The notes below the pieces were generated by a model. It had not been told where the DNA came from, ran no database searches, and was given only the letters and a program-made list of their open reading frames with translations. DNA of 64,000 nucleotides from Olsenella timonensis. Its GTDB lineage: Bacteria; Actinomycetota; Coriobacteriia; Coriobacteriales; Atopobiaceae. Below, piece by piece: positions 49,488 to 58,313 of this stretch (within the stretch, counting starts at the first letter, position 1; each line of letters begins with the position of its first letter). The position numbers were made by a program, and so were the translations under genes. The stretch is from positions 1,550,001 through 1,614,000 of the forward strand of contig NZ_LT635455.1 of the NCBI RefSeq assembly GCF_900119915.1, in the 5' to 3' direction.

Positions 49488-50199
49488 CCTTGTACCCCAA
49501 TCCCCAGACGGTCTTGATGTAGTGCGGGTCCTCGAACGAGTCCCCCATCTTCTCGCGCAGGTGCCGGACGTGCACCGTGATGGAGCCCGATCCCCGCTCG
49601 TAGTACTCGTCACCAAAGATGCGCTGGTAGAGCTCGCGCGCCGAGACCACTGCCCCGTTCGCCTCGAGCAGGATCCGCAGGAGGGAGAACTCCGTGGGCG
49701 TGAGGGCGAGCGGGCGCTCGTTCAAGGTCGCCTCGTGGGCGGGCACGTCGAGCACGAGGCCGCGGCACGCGATGACGCCGTCCCTCTCGCCCTCCGCGCG
49801 CCCGCCCGCCACGTTGTACGTGGTGTAGCGCCTGAGCTGCGCCTTCACGCGGGCAACGAGCTCGAGCGGCAGGAACGGCTTGGTCACGTAGTCGTCCGCC
49901 CCCAGGGTGAGGCCGCAGATCTTGTCCGCCTGCTCCCCGCGCGCCGTGAGCATGATCACCGGGTAGCTGTGGCGCTCGCGGATGGCGCGGCAGACCTCGA
50001 GCCCGCTCGCGCCGGGGAGCATGACGTCCAGGATCGCGAGGTCGGGCGCCGGAGCGCCGTCGTCACGCACGCGCGAGAGCGCCGCGGAACCGTCGTGCAG
50101 GCACTCGACCGAGAGCCCCTCCGCCTCGAGGTAGACGCGTACGAGCTCGCAGATCTCCGGCTCGTCGTCAACCACCAGCACCCGTGCGTCGCCGCCCAT
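49477..50199 (-). CDS. VanR-like response regulator
   Basis: 240 residues. OmpR/PhoB type: receiver with Asp pocket (VLVVDDEPEIC), phospho-acceptor in AILDVMLPG, Lys in YVTKPFLPLE, and a winged-helix DNA-binding domain (LTPTEFSLLRILLEANGAVV, SITVHVRHLREKM). Very like VanR. First gene of the pair; the kinase follows with an overlap. No vanHAX-like genes are nearby, so vancomycin resistance should not be inferred. ATG 50199 with GAGGAGGG. Confidence 0.93.
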   Translation of the reverse strand: MGGDARVLVVDDEPEICELVRVYLEAEGLSVECLHDGSAALSRVRDDGAPAPDLAILDVMLPGASGLEVCRAIRERHSYPVIMLTARGEQADKICGLTLGADDYVTKPFLPLELVARVKAQLRRYTTYNVAGGRAEGERDGVIACRGLVLDVPAHEATLNERPLALTPTEFSLLRILLEANGAVVSARELYQRIFGDEYYERGSGSITVHVRHLREKMGDSFEDPHYIKTVWGLGYKVER

Positions 50200-50306
50200 G
50201 TGACCCTCCTCTCGCGACGGCCACAAGGATACGCGAGAAGGGACCGGCGATTCCTAACGTTTGCCTAAGGTGCCGGGCGGCAAGGGGAGGCCCGACGACC
50301 GCCCCC

Positions 50307-51920
50307 CTAGAACGTCACGTTGCCGAACTCCGAGAGGCGCAGGTCAGGATTGCGCTCCGTTGCCCAGTCGAGGTTCCACGGGCTCGTGAACAGCAGCAGC
50401 CGCCCGCCGCGCATGTCCTCCACGCGCAGCGTGTCGCGCGTGAGGTTGAGCGCGCGCACGTCCAGCTCGTCGGGCGCGTTGTCGATCCAGCGGACCTCGG
50501 TGTAGGGCAGCGCCTGGCGGTAGACGTCCACGTGGTACTCGCTCTTGAGGCGCTGCTCGAGCACCTCGAACTGCAGCACGCCCACCACGCCCACGATCAC
50601 GCTCTCCATGCCCGCGCCCAGCTCGCGGAAGATCTGGATGGCGCCCTCCTGGGCGAGCTCCTCCATGCCCTTGACGAACTGCTTGCGCCTGAGCGTGTCC
50701 ACCTGGCTCACGCGCGCGAAGTGCTCGGGCGCGAAGGTGGGGATGCCGGAGTAGCGCACGCGGCGCCCGGGCGCGCAGAGCGTGTCCCCGATCGAGAAGA
50801 TCCCGGGGTCGAACAGGCCCACGATGTCGCCGGCGCACGCCTCGTCCACCGTGGCGCGGTCGTCGGCCATCATCGCCGTTCCCGTGGCCAGCTTGATCCT
50901 GCGGCCGCCCTGCTCGTGCCAGGCGTCCATGCCGCGCTCGAACCTGCCGGAGCAGATGCGCAGGAACGCGATGCGGTCGCGGTGGTTCCTGTCCATGTTG
51001 GCCTGGATCTTGAAGACGAAGCCCGAGAAGTCGGGGTCGGTGGCCTCCACGGAGTTGCCCGTGAGGGCGTCGACGTGCGGGCCCGGCGCGGGCGCCAGGC
51101 GCAGGAAGTCGCGCAGGAACGGCTCCACGCCGAAGTTGGTGAGCGCCGAGCCGAAGAAGACCGGCGTGAGCCTGCCCGTGCGCACGGCCTCGAGGTCGAA
51201 CTCGTGGTCCGCGCCGTCGAGGAGCTCGATGTCGTCCATGAGCGCGCGGTGGTTCTCCTCGCCGACGAGCTCGTCGAGGGCGGGGTCGCCGAGCTCGGCC
51301 TCCACCTCGGCCACGCGCCTGGTAGCGTTCGCGCGGCCGTCCCCCTCGAAGGCGAGCACGCGGCGGCTCGCGCGGTCAAAGACGCCGCGGAACGTCCGGC
51401 CGTTGCCGATGGGCCAGTTCATCGGGTAGGTCCCGATGCCGAGCACGCTCTCGATCTCCTCCATGAGGTCGAAGGGGTCGCGCGTCTCGTGGTCGAGCTT
51501 GTTCACGAAGGTGAAGATCGGGATGCCGCGCAGCGCGCACACCTTGAAGAGCTTGACGGTCTGGGCCTCCACGCCCTTGGCGCCGTCGATCACCATGACG
51601 GCGGAGTCGGCCGCCATGAGCGTGCGGTAGGTGTCCTCGGAGAAGTCCTGGTGGCCGGGGGTGTCCAGGATGTTCACGCAGTGGCCCTCATAGGTGAACT
51701 GGAGCACCGAGGACGTCACGGAGATGCCGCGGGCCTTCTCGATGTCCATCCAGTCCGAGACCGCGTGCCTGGCGCTCGCCTTGCCCTTGACCGAGCCGGC
51801 GCTCTGGATGGTGCCGGTGTAGAGCAGCAGCTTCTCCGTGAGCGTGGTCTTGCCCGCGTCCGGGTGCGAGATGATGGCAAAGGTGCGGCGAGAAGAGATC
51901 TCCTCCTCAAGGCTTGGCAT
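50307..51920 (-). CDS. prfC: peptide chain release factor 3
   Basis: 537 residues, RF3 translational GTPase that recycles RF1/RF2 from the ribosome after termination. G1 SHPDAGKTTLTEKLLLY, G3 LDTPGHQDFSEDTYRT, G4 FVNKLDHETRDP and the RF3 domains II and III are all present, full length. AGGAGG precedes ATG 51920 and a perfect palindrome lies 17 bases upstream in the leader. Nothing odd. Confidence 0.97.
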   Translation of the reverse strand: MPSLEEEISSRRTFAIISHPDAGKTTLTEKLLLYTGTIQSAGSVKGKASARHAVSDWMDIEKARGISVTSSVLQFTYEGHCVNILDTPGHQDFSEDTYRTLMAADSAVMVIDGAKGVEAQTVKLFKVCALRGIPIFTFVNKLDHETRDPFDLMEEIESVLGIGTYPMNWPIGNGRTFRGVFDRASRRVLAFEGDGRANATRRVAEVEAELGDPALDELVGEENHRALMDDIELLDGADHEFDLEAVRTGRLTPVFFGSALTNFGVEPFLRDFLRLAPAPGPHVDALTGNSVEATDPDFSGFVFKIQANMDRNHRDRIAFLRICSGRFERGMDAWHEQGGRRIKLATGTAMMADDRATVDEACAGDIVGLFDPGIFSIGDTLCAPGRRVRYSGIPTFAPEHFARVSQVDTLRRKQFVKGMEELAQEGAIQIFRELGAGMESVIVGVVGVLQFEVLEQRLKSEYHVDVYRQALPYTEVRWIDNAPDELDVRALNLTRDTLRVEDMRGGRLLLFTSPWNLDWATERNPDLRLSEFGNVTF

Positions 51921-51936
51921 TCGATCCTCCTGATAG

Positions 51937-51963
51937 GTCAAAAGGGGACAGTCCCCTTTTGAC
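51937..51963. repeat. 27-bp palindrome in the prfC leader
   Basis: GTCAAAAGGGGAC, one A, then GTCCCCTTTTGAC: 13-bp perfect arms. It is 17 bases upstream of the prfC start, in its 5' leader and just before the AGGAGG. It shares its GTCAAAA end with the palindrome at 37211-37287. As RNA it folds into a stable stem; as DNA it may be a REP-like copy. No known class is named. Confidence 0.75.
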
Positions 51964-52099
51964 TCATTTTCGATGGGTTTGAGCGCAGCTATTGTAGCGA
52001 ATGCCCCGGGGCTCGCAGCCCCGTCGCGAACGTCCCTCGGATAGGTCGGCGTCAAACGGGGTACGATGGACCCATCGTCGCCCCCGCGAAGGAGCCCCC

Positions 52100-53305
52100 A
52101 TGAACAGTCCCGAAGCACCCGCCGAGAGCCGTCGCATATCCGTCGCGCTCAAGGTCTACGCCGTCTACTGCCTGGTCACCGCCGTGGCCCTCCTGGCCCT
52201 GATCGCGCTCATCGCCGTCCCGCTCGCGCAGTACGGCGTCCAGCTCTTCCGGGAGCGCCATGACGTCACGCTCACGATGTCGCTCTACCTCGTCCAGATC
52301 GTGACGATGGCCGTGGGCGCGGTGGGCTACGTCGCCTTCGGCGTGCTCGTGCTCAGGAACCGGCGGCGGCACGTGGCGCAGATCGCCTACGCGCTGATCG
52401 GCGTGGGCATCGCCAACCTCGTCCTGGAGATCATGCTCAACGGCTTTGGCGACAACCTCGTCTACGACGGCGTGCGCCTGCTCGTCCTCGTCGTGATCTC
52501 CGCCACGATCGACCCGACGCTGATCTCCGAGCGCCAGCTCCAGCGCAAGTTGCGCGACATGGAGACCGAGGAGGAAGCCGAGGCCGGCACGCTCGGGCGC
52601 GCCAAGGGCGACCGCGGCTTCATCGAGCTCGACTTCTTCAACCTGTTCTGGGTCTTCGTGGTCTGCAGCGTGCTGGGCCTCATCATCGAGGTGGTCTACC
52701 ACATGGTCGTCGTGGACCCGGGGGTCTACCAGGACCGCGCCGGCCTGCTCTACGGGCCCTTCTCGCCCATCTACGGCGTCGGAGCGGTGCTCATGACCGT
52801 GGCGCTCAACCGCTTCTGGCGCGCCAACCCCGTGATTATCTTCCTGGTGTCTGCCGTGATCGGCGGCCTGTTCGAGGCGGCGGTCTCCTGGTTCATGCAG
52901 GTGGGCTTTGGCGCCGTGGCCTGGGACTACTCCGGCTCCACGATCTTCGGCCTCTTCCCCGACCCGGTGGCCGAGCTCTTTAGCGGGCGCACCTCGACGC
53001 TCTTCATGTGCATGTGGGGCGCGCTGGGCTTCGTGTGGATCAAGCTCTGCCTGCCGTGGCTGCTCAAGCTGATCAACCTGATCCCCTGGCAGGCGCGCTA
53101 CTCCCTCACCACGCTCTGCGCGGTCCTCATGCTCGTGAACGCCGTCATGACGCTCCAGTCCCTCGAGTGCTGGTACCAGCGCGAGAGCGGCCTGGCGCCG
53201 AGCTCGCCGGTCGAGGAGTTCTACGCCGAGCACTACGACGACGCCTACATGGCCAACCGCTTCCAGTCCATGACGATCACGCCCGAGGACTCCGCCCGCG
53301 CATAG
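52100..53305 (+). CDS. CmpB-family (PF06541) ABC-permease-like membrane protein, copy 2
   Basis: 401 residues. Same layout as 39534-40841: four N-terminal helices, a charged segment with RQLQRKLRDMETEEEAEAGT, then the PF06541 domain (FNLFWVFVVCSVLGLIIEVV, GLLYGPFSPIYGVGAVLMTV, AWDYSGSTIFGLFPDPVAEL) and a similar C-terminal tail (SPVEEFYAEHYDDAYMANRF). AAGGAG lies before ATG 52100. It is not followed by a lipase gene, unlike copy 1; the next gene is a convergent TetR. Function unknown. Confidence 0.9.
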   Translation: MNSPEAPAESRRISVALKVYAVYCLVTAVALLALIALIAVPLAQYGVQLFRERHDVTLTMSLYLVQIVTMAVGAVGYVAFGVLVLRNRRRHVAQIAYALIGVGIANLVLEIMLNGFGDNLVYDGVRLLVLVVISATIDPTLISERQLQRKLRDMETEEEAEAGTLGRAKGDRGFIELDFFNLFWVFVVCSVLGLIIEVVYHMVVVDPGVYQDRAGLLYGPFSPIYGVGAVLMTVALNRFWRANPVIIFLVSAVIGGLFEAAVSWFMQVGFGAVAWDYSGSTIFGLFPDPVAELFSGRTSTLFMCMWGALGFVWIKLCLPWLLKLINLIPWQARYSLTTLCAVLMLVNAVMTLQSLECWYQRESGLAPSSPVEEFYAEHYDDAYMANRFQSMTITPEDSARA

Positions 53306-53326
53306 GCTCGTGGGCCGGAAGGCGCG

Positions 53327-53947
53327 TCAGGACAGCGCGAGCACCCGGGCGCGGGCGCGGGCGAGAAGCTCCATGACGTCGCGCGGGTCCTCCCCGAGCA
53401 CGTCGGCGACGCGCGCCGCGAGCCAGACGTGCCGCTCGTGCACGAACGCGATGGAGGCGCGCCGCTTGGCCTCAGTCGAGGCGCCCGCGCGCGACAGCAT
53501 GCCCACGATGCCGCCGACCGCGTACTCGAGCTGCGCCACCACCTCGTCAGGCAGGGCCTCGCCGTCCGGGCGCAGCGCCGCCTGCCACAGGTGCAGGGTG
53601 GCGTCCAGCACCACCCCGTAGACCGCGCTCATGCCGCCCCGGTCGAGCAGCAGGCACACGCGCCGAAGGCTCCGCGAGACCGCCTCGCTCTCGGCCGGGG
53701 CGTCCTCCTGCGCGGCGAGCACGACGAGCGAGTGCCCCTCGCGGTCGGAGTCCAGCAGCTCGCGCGCCAGCGTCCAGGCGACCAGATGGTCGAGGTCGGC
53801 GAAGTGATAGTAGAACGACCCCCTGCTCACGCCCGCAGCGTCGATGACGTCCCCGACGGAGACCTCGGTGAGCGACCTCGTCTCCAGGCAGCCCCAGAGG
53901 GCGTCGGCGAGGCGCCCCTTCATCCGCTCGGCCACCCGGGCGCTCAT
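53327..53947 (-). CDS. TetR-family regulator
   Basis: 206 residues. N-terminal helix-turn-helix: RLADALWGCLETRSLTEVSV then VIDAAGVSRGSFYYHFADLD. The last helix of the C-terminal domain includes RRASIAFVHERHVWL. ATG 53947 overlaps the TGA of the truncated activator gene (ATGA), so it was built as the downstream member of that operon. In complete form this pairing is common, and the regulator may have controlled the now-lost dehydratase. Confidence 0.9.
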   Translation of the reverse strand: MSARVAERMKGRLADALWGCLETRSLTEVSVGDVIDAAGVSRGSFYYHFADLDHLVAWTLARELLDSDREGHSLVVLAAQEDAPAESEAVSRSLRRVCLLLDRGGMSAVYGVVLDATLHLWQAALRPDGEALPDEVVAQLEYAVGGIVGMLSRAGASTEAKRRASIAFVHERHVWLAARVADVLGEDPRDVMELLARARARVLALS

Positions 53948-54646
53948 CTCCCCTCCCCCGGCGCCACGTCGGGACGCGCGTCCATGACGAGCATCTGCAG
54001 GCGGTTCTCGATGTTCGCCTGGCTCACGTCCGGGTCGTAGTCGAGCGGGAGCACCTGCGCGTCGGGGTAGAGCTCCTTCACGCGCTTGATGATGCCGCGA
54101 CCGACCACGTGGTTGGGCAGGCACCCAAAGGGCTGCAGGATCACGAAGTTGCGCACGCCGCGCGAGGCCTGCTCCAGGATCTCCGCCGGGATGAGGATCC
54201 CCTCCCCGGCGTCGAAGGTGTGGTGGATGATCGGGTCGCTCTTCTCCGCCAGCTCCGCCATGCTCGCCGGCCGCTCGTAGAGCGGGAAGTCCCGCGCGAT
54301 TCGGTCGACAAGGGCGAGGGCGGTCGAGAAGAGCCGGTCCGCGACGGCGTTCCAGGCGCGCTCGCGCGCGGGGATGTCCACATGGTACTCGCGGGCCTGC
54401 GCGTGCTTGTAGGAGTAGCTCTTGCGGATGACATCGGCCATGCGGGCCTCCACGACCTCGAGGCCGTTGCGCTCGAGGTAGCGCTCGACCTCGTGGTTGG
54501 CGCCGGGATGGAAGTTGAGCAGGTACTCGCCGACGATGAGGACGCGCGGCCGCGGGAGGGAGCGGTCGTGCGGCACCGACGAGAGCCCCTCCAGGCCGCG
54601 CGGGAAGGCGTCGACCGCGCCGCGGGCGCTCCGTCTCAACAGGCGA
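53944..54646 (-). pseudogene. C-terminal remnant of a 2-hydroxyacyl-CoA dehydratase activator
   Basis: About 230 residues at the C-terminus of the large (usually about 1,400 residues) BcrAD/BadFG-type activator-dehydratase fusion proteins: AFPRGLEGLSSVPHDRSLPR, RVLIVGEYLLNFHPGANHEV and FVILQPFGCLPNHVVGRGII are diagnostic. The first roughly 1,150 residues, with the ASKHA ATPase domain and Cys ligands for the Fe-S cluster, are absent: at about 54646 the sequence meets the end of lgt. No good start codon or ribosome site is found (a TTG near 54641 is the only option). It looks like a deletion remnant joined to lgt. Confidence 0.85.
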
Positions 54647-54665
54647 GGGGGCTGTGCGGGATGGG

Positions 54666-55484
54666 CTATTCCTCCAGGTAGCCGCGCTGCGGCCGGTTCA
54701 GGCGACGCGCGCCCACGAGGACCGCCACGCCGAGAAGGACGAGCGGCAGGCTCAGGAGCTGGCCCATCGTGATGGGGCCGAGGAGGTATCCGAGCTGGGC
54801 GTCGGGGACGCGAACGAACTCGACCAGGAAGCGGAAGATGCCGTAGAGCGTGAGGAACGCTCCCATGAACGTGCCCTGCGGGCGCGGCGGCACGCGGCGC
54901 GACAGCGCGTAGAGCACGGCGAAGATGACGAGCCCCTCGAGCACGGCCTCGTAGAGCTGGGAGGGGTGGCGATAGACCGCGCCGCCCGTCTCGAACATGA
55001 CGCCCCAGGGCAGGTCGGTCTCCTTGCCCCAGAGCTCGCCGTTCACGAAGTTGGCGCACCGCCCGAAGAACAGACCGATCGGGGCGCCGATGACGCCGAG
55101 GTCGCACACCGTGGGGATGGAGATGCCGTAGCGGCGGCACACCAGGCTTCCGCCGACCACGGCGCCCACGAGGCCCCCGTGGAAGCTCATGCCGCCGTGG
55201 TTGAGCATGACGATCTCGAGCGGGTGCTCGAGATAGTACCCGGCGCCGTAGAAGACGACGTAGAACAGGCGCGCGCCGATGATGATGCCAAAGACCACGC
55301 CGATCACGACCGACAGCACGTCATCGGCGGTGAGCCCGAGGCCCCAGCGGCGCTGCGTGCGCCACATCACGATGCCCGCGCACACGAAGCCGGCAAGATA
55401 GGCCAGGGCGTACCAGCGCACCGAGAGCGGGCCTATGGTGAAGGCCACCGGGTCGAGCATGTGGTAGATCTCGTTGAGGAACAC
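54666..55484 (-). CDS. lgt: prolipoprotein diacylglyceryl transferase
   Basis: 272 residues, seven membrane helices. It moves diacylglycerol from phosphatidylglycerol to the lipobox Cys. Signature FGRCANFVNGELWGKETD is the Lgt motif, and HGGMSFHGGLVGAVVGG holds the catalytic His. GTG 55484 (product start MFLNEIYHMLDP) agrees with usual Lgt length; ATG 55460 is the alternative. The NifU-like gene ends 15 bases before it on the same strand. Serves the lipoproteins at 24629 and 47536. Confidence 0.96.
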   Translation of the reverse strand: MFLNEIYHMLDPVAFTIGPLSVRWYALAYLAGFVCAGIVMWRTQRRWGLGLTADDVLSVVIGVVFGIIIGARLFYVVFYGAGYYLEHPLEIVMLNHGGMSFHGGLVGAVVGGSLVCRRYGISIPTVCDLGVIGAPIGLFFGRCANFVNGELWGKETDLPWGVMFETGGAVYRHPSQLYEAVLEGLVIFAVLYALSRRVPPRPQGTFMGAFLTLYGIFRFLVEFVRVPDAQLGYLLGPITMGQLLSLPLVLLGVAVLVGARRLNRPQRGYLEE

Positions 55485-55498
55485 GTTCTTCTCGCCCG

Positions 55499-55735
55499 CT
55501 AGAAGGCGGCCGGCTGGACGCGGGTCACGCCGGGGACGTGCTCGCGCAGAATCCGCTCGATGCCCTCGGACATGTCGAGCGAGGAGAGCGGGCACCCGGC
55601 GCAGGCGCCCTGCATCTCCAGGGTGACGACGCCGTCGTCGGTCACGTCTATGAGGGCGACGTCACCGCCGTCTGCCTGGAGGCTCTGGCGGATGAGGTCG
55701 AGGGTGGCGTCGAGGAGCGCGCGGTCAACTGCCAT
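55499..55735 (-). CDS. NifU-like Fe-S scaffold protein
   Basis: 78 residues, NifU C-terminal domain only. The CxxC motif lies in MQGACAGCPLSSLDMSEGIE. It can hold a 4Fe-4S cluster for transfer to apo-proteins, which suits a genome rich in Fe-S enzymes. Between lgt and the U32 peptidase, on the same strand; likely one operon with lgt. Confidence 0.93.
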   Translation of the reverse strand: MAVDRALLDATLDLIRQSLQADGGDVALIDVTDDGVVTLEMQGACAGCPLSSLDMSEGIERILREHVPGVTRVQPAAF

Positions 55736-55773
55736 GGTGGTCCTTTCGTCCGGAGGGTGTCACAGGTGACATC

Positions 55774-58293
55774 TTACCCAATGGGCGAGAAGAGATGACC
55801 CGACGTGGCGCCCTTGGCCCGCGGCGCGGGACGGCGGCCGGCGAGGGCGGCGCGCAGGGCGGCCGCGGCGCGCGACACGGCGGCGGCGACCTCGCGCGCG
55901 TCCATGAGCTGGGCGTCGACGAGCAGGCGCGTCACGCCGGCGTCGACGAGCTCGCCCGTCTGCGGGGTCGCGTCGAGCGGGCGGGCCGAGAAGATCCTCG
56001 ACCTGCCGCGCTCGTCGGTGCGCACGGGCAGGAGGTTGCCGTCTATGTCGCGCAGGCAGAGGGCCCGGGCGCGCTCGGGGCAACGGCCGCAGTCGTGGCG
56101 GCAGCGGCCGAGCGCCTGCAGGACGCAGTGCTCGCTCGTCATGACGCGCTCGCGGCCGAACACGGCCAGGCCGACCGGCACGGGCGAGACGCGCGCGAGG
56201 CAGCACGCCTCCTCGAGGGTGAGCTCCGGGGAGAGCCAGACGCCGGCGGCGCCGCGCTCGGCGAGCGCGGCGAGGGCCGCCGCGTTGTGGACGGGGATGC
56301 AGGAGCGGACCTCGGGGGCGGCGGCGCGCTCGGCGGCGAGGGCGAGCTCGGAGACGTTGCCCACGGCCACCGGAGCGCCGGGGCGCACCCACGGGTCGAG
56401 GCGGGCATGGTCGGCCTCGCGACAGACCTCGTCGAGCCAGGGGATGACGCCGGCCGGCCACGCGCCGCGCGCGAGGTCGTCGGCGGGGGCGTAGAGGCGC
56501 GCCGCGCCGGCCGCGAGCGCGGCCTCCGCCGCGTCCGGCGTCGTCACCAGCGCGCACACGCACGGCTCCTCTCGCCCCGCGTGACGCTCGAGCGAACGGG
56601 AGCCCCCCTGTTGACCATCTGCCAGCTCACGGGAGGCATAGGGGGCGAGCAGGGCCTCCTCGAGCCGCGCGCACGCCTCGGCGCGGACCTTGTGCACCGC
56701 CGAGAAGGACATCCCGCAGCCGGCGTCGAGGCGCACCTCCCACTCCTCGGGCGCGAAGGCGCTCTGGCCCATGCGACCCACGTGCTCGACGAGGTCGTCC
56801 TCGCTGACCGGCCGCGTGCGCGCGGCCTCCACGACAAACCCCTCGGCACGCGCGGACGCGGCGCCGTCGAGCGTCTCGAGCCCCACCGAAAACGGCTCCC
56901 CCAGGCGCGCCGTCACGCGCACGCGCACCGGCCGGCGACGCACCATGTCCTTGTCGGCCACGCGCGCGGCGTCGTCGAGGGCGGCCTGCGAGCGGATCAC
57001 GCGCACGAGCGAGCCCTCCTCCATCGCCCTCGGCGCGCGGCAGACGATGGTCTCCCCCGCCGCGGCGTCCGCCTCGGCGTGTGCGGTCAGGAACTGCGAC
57101 GGATCCGAGAGCGGTCTGATCTCGAGCAGGTCGCCCGCCCCAACCGGCGCCTCGAGCAGCACCTCCACGTCGGCGCGCGTGAGCCGCCGCAGGCGCTCGC
57201 GCCCGCCGTTGCCGCCGCCGCGCCGCACGAGCGCGTCCTCGAGCGGGCGCGACCCCACCACGCGGCCCACGAGCTCGCCTCGGTTGTTGGAGCGCTCGTA
57301 GCTCATCATGTCGTTGTCCGAGCCGCCCCAGAGGTAGCTCTCGGTGAAGTCGCGGTTGAACGCGCGCCGGAGCCGGCGGTCGCGCGCCGCGCGGGCCGCG
57401 TCGTCGTCGCTGCCGTCACGCAGCGCGTCGAGCGCGTCGCGATAGGACGCCACGACGGAGTACACGTAGTCGGGCGCCTTCATGCGGCCCTCGATCTTGA
57501 GCGAGCCCACGCGCGCGTCGCGCAGCTCGCGCACGCGGTCGACCGTGCGGTAGTCCTTGGGGCACAGCAGTCGCGTCCCGCCCACGCCGCGGCTCGTCTC
57601 GGGGATCCCCTGCGTGGCCACCCCGGGGATCTCCAGCACCTCGCCCCTCTCGTCCACCAGGTCGTAGGGCAGCCGGCACGGCTGCGCGCACAGGCCGCGG
57701 TTGGCCGAGCGCCCGCCGCCCAGCGAGCTCATGAGGCACACGCCCGAGTAGCAGAAGCACAGGGCGCCGTGGCCAAAGCACTCGAGCTCGACCCCCTCCT
57801 CGGCGATGCGCGCGATCTCCGCGAGCGACAGCTCGCGCGACAGCGTCACGCGCTCGGCGCCCCAGGCGTCGCGGCACCACGCGACGCCGCGCGCGTCGTG
57901 GACGTTCGCCTGCGTGGAGACGTGCGTCTCCACCTCGGGCCAGCGCCGGCGGACCTCGGCCATGAGGCCCCAGTCCTGGATGATGAAGGCGTCGGCGCCC
58001 AGGAGCCACGCCCGGCGCACCAGCTCGAGCACCCGCGGCAGCTCCTCGGTCGAGACGGCCACGTTGACCGTCACGTAGACGCGCGCCCCCGCGAGGTGCG
58101 CCCGGCGGCACGCGGCCGAGAAGGACGCGTCGTCAAAGTTCCTGGCGCCGCGGCGGGCGTTGAAGTCGTTGCCGAGCCCGCAGTAGATGGCGTCCGCGCC
58201 GGCCGCGAGCGCCGCGTTGAACTGCTCCGGGCCGCCAGCGGGCGCGAGCAGCTCCGGCACGCCATGCTCCTCGAGAAACGTTGACCCGCGCAT
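55774..58293 (-). CDS. peptidase U32-family protein with DUF3656
   Basis: 839 residues. N-terminal U32 domain (ELLAPAGGPEQFNAALAAGA, DAIYCGLGNDFNARRGARNF, HVSTQANVHD), with the Fe-S Cys set in CYSGVCLMSSLGGGRSANRG and LCAQPCRLPYD, then DUF3656 and a C-terminal half with CRHDCGRCPERARALC as a second Cys cluster. Relatives include RlhA (23S rRNA hydroxylation) and UbiU/V; true peptidase activity is doubtful. GAGAGAGG lies before ATG 58293. The leader holds the repeat arms at 58314-58438. Confidence 0.9.
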   Translation of the reverse strand: MRGSTFLEEHGVPELLAPAGGPEQFNAALAAGADAIYCGLGNDFNARRGARNFDDASFSAACRRAHLAGARVYVTVNVAVSTEELPRVLELVRRAWLLGADAFIIQDWGLMAEVRRRWPEVETHVSTQANVHDARGVAWCRDAWGAERVTLSRELSLAEIARIAEEGVELECFGHGALCFCYSGVCLMSSLGGGRSANRGLCAQPCRLPYDLVDERGEVLEIPGVATQGIPETSRGVGGTRLLCPKDYRTVDRVRELRDARVGSLKIEGRMKAPDYVYSVVASYRDALDALRDGSDDDAARAARDRRLRRAFNRDFTESYLWGGSDNDMMSYERSNNRGELVGRVVGSRPLEDALVRRGGGNGGRERLRRLTRADVEVLLEAPVGAGDLLEIRPLSDPSQFLTAHAEADAAAGETIVCRAPRAMEEGSLVRVIRSQAALDDAARVADKDMVRRRPVRVRVTARLGEPFSVGLETLDGAASARAEGFVVEAARTRPVSEDDLVEHVGRMGQSAFAPEEWEVRLDAGCGMSFSAVHKVRAEACARLEEALLAPYASRELADGQQGGSRSLERHAGREEPCVCALVTTPDAAEAALAAGAARLYAPADDLARGAWPAGVIPWLDEVCREADHARLDPWVRPGAPVAVGNVSELALAAERAAAPEVRSCIPVHNAAALAALAERGAAGVWLSPELTLEEACCLARVSPVPVGLAVFGRERVMTSEHCVLQALGRCRHDCGRCPERARALCLRDIDGNLLPVRTDERGRSRIFSARPLDATPQTGELVDAGVTRLLVDAQLMDAREVAAAVSRAAAALRAALAGRRPAPRAKGATSGHLFSPIG

Positions 58294-58313
58294 CCGACCA
58301 CCTCTCTCCCGCC

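Noticed and set aside
48270-50199. VanR/VanS-like pair as a vancomycin-resistance locus
   Set aside because: No vanH, vanA/ligase or vanX genes are nearby; VanRS-like systems are common general regulators in Gram-positives, and the VanZ-like gene at 10.9 kb is unlinked.
53944-55140. A 398-codon gene overlapping most of lgt
   Set aside because: The first 170 codons are lgt in another frame. Only the C-terminal 230 residues have family similarity, so this was called a truncated remnant.
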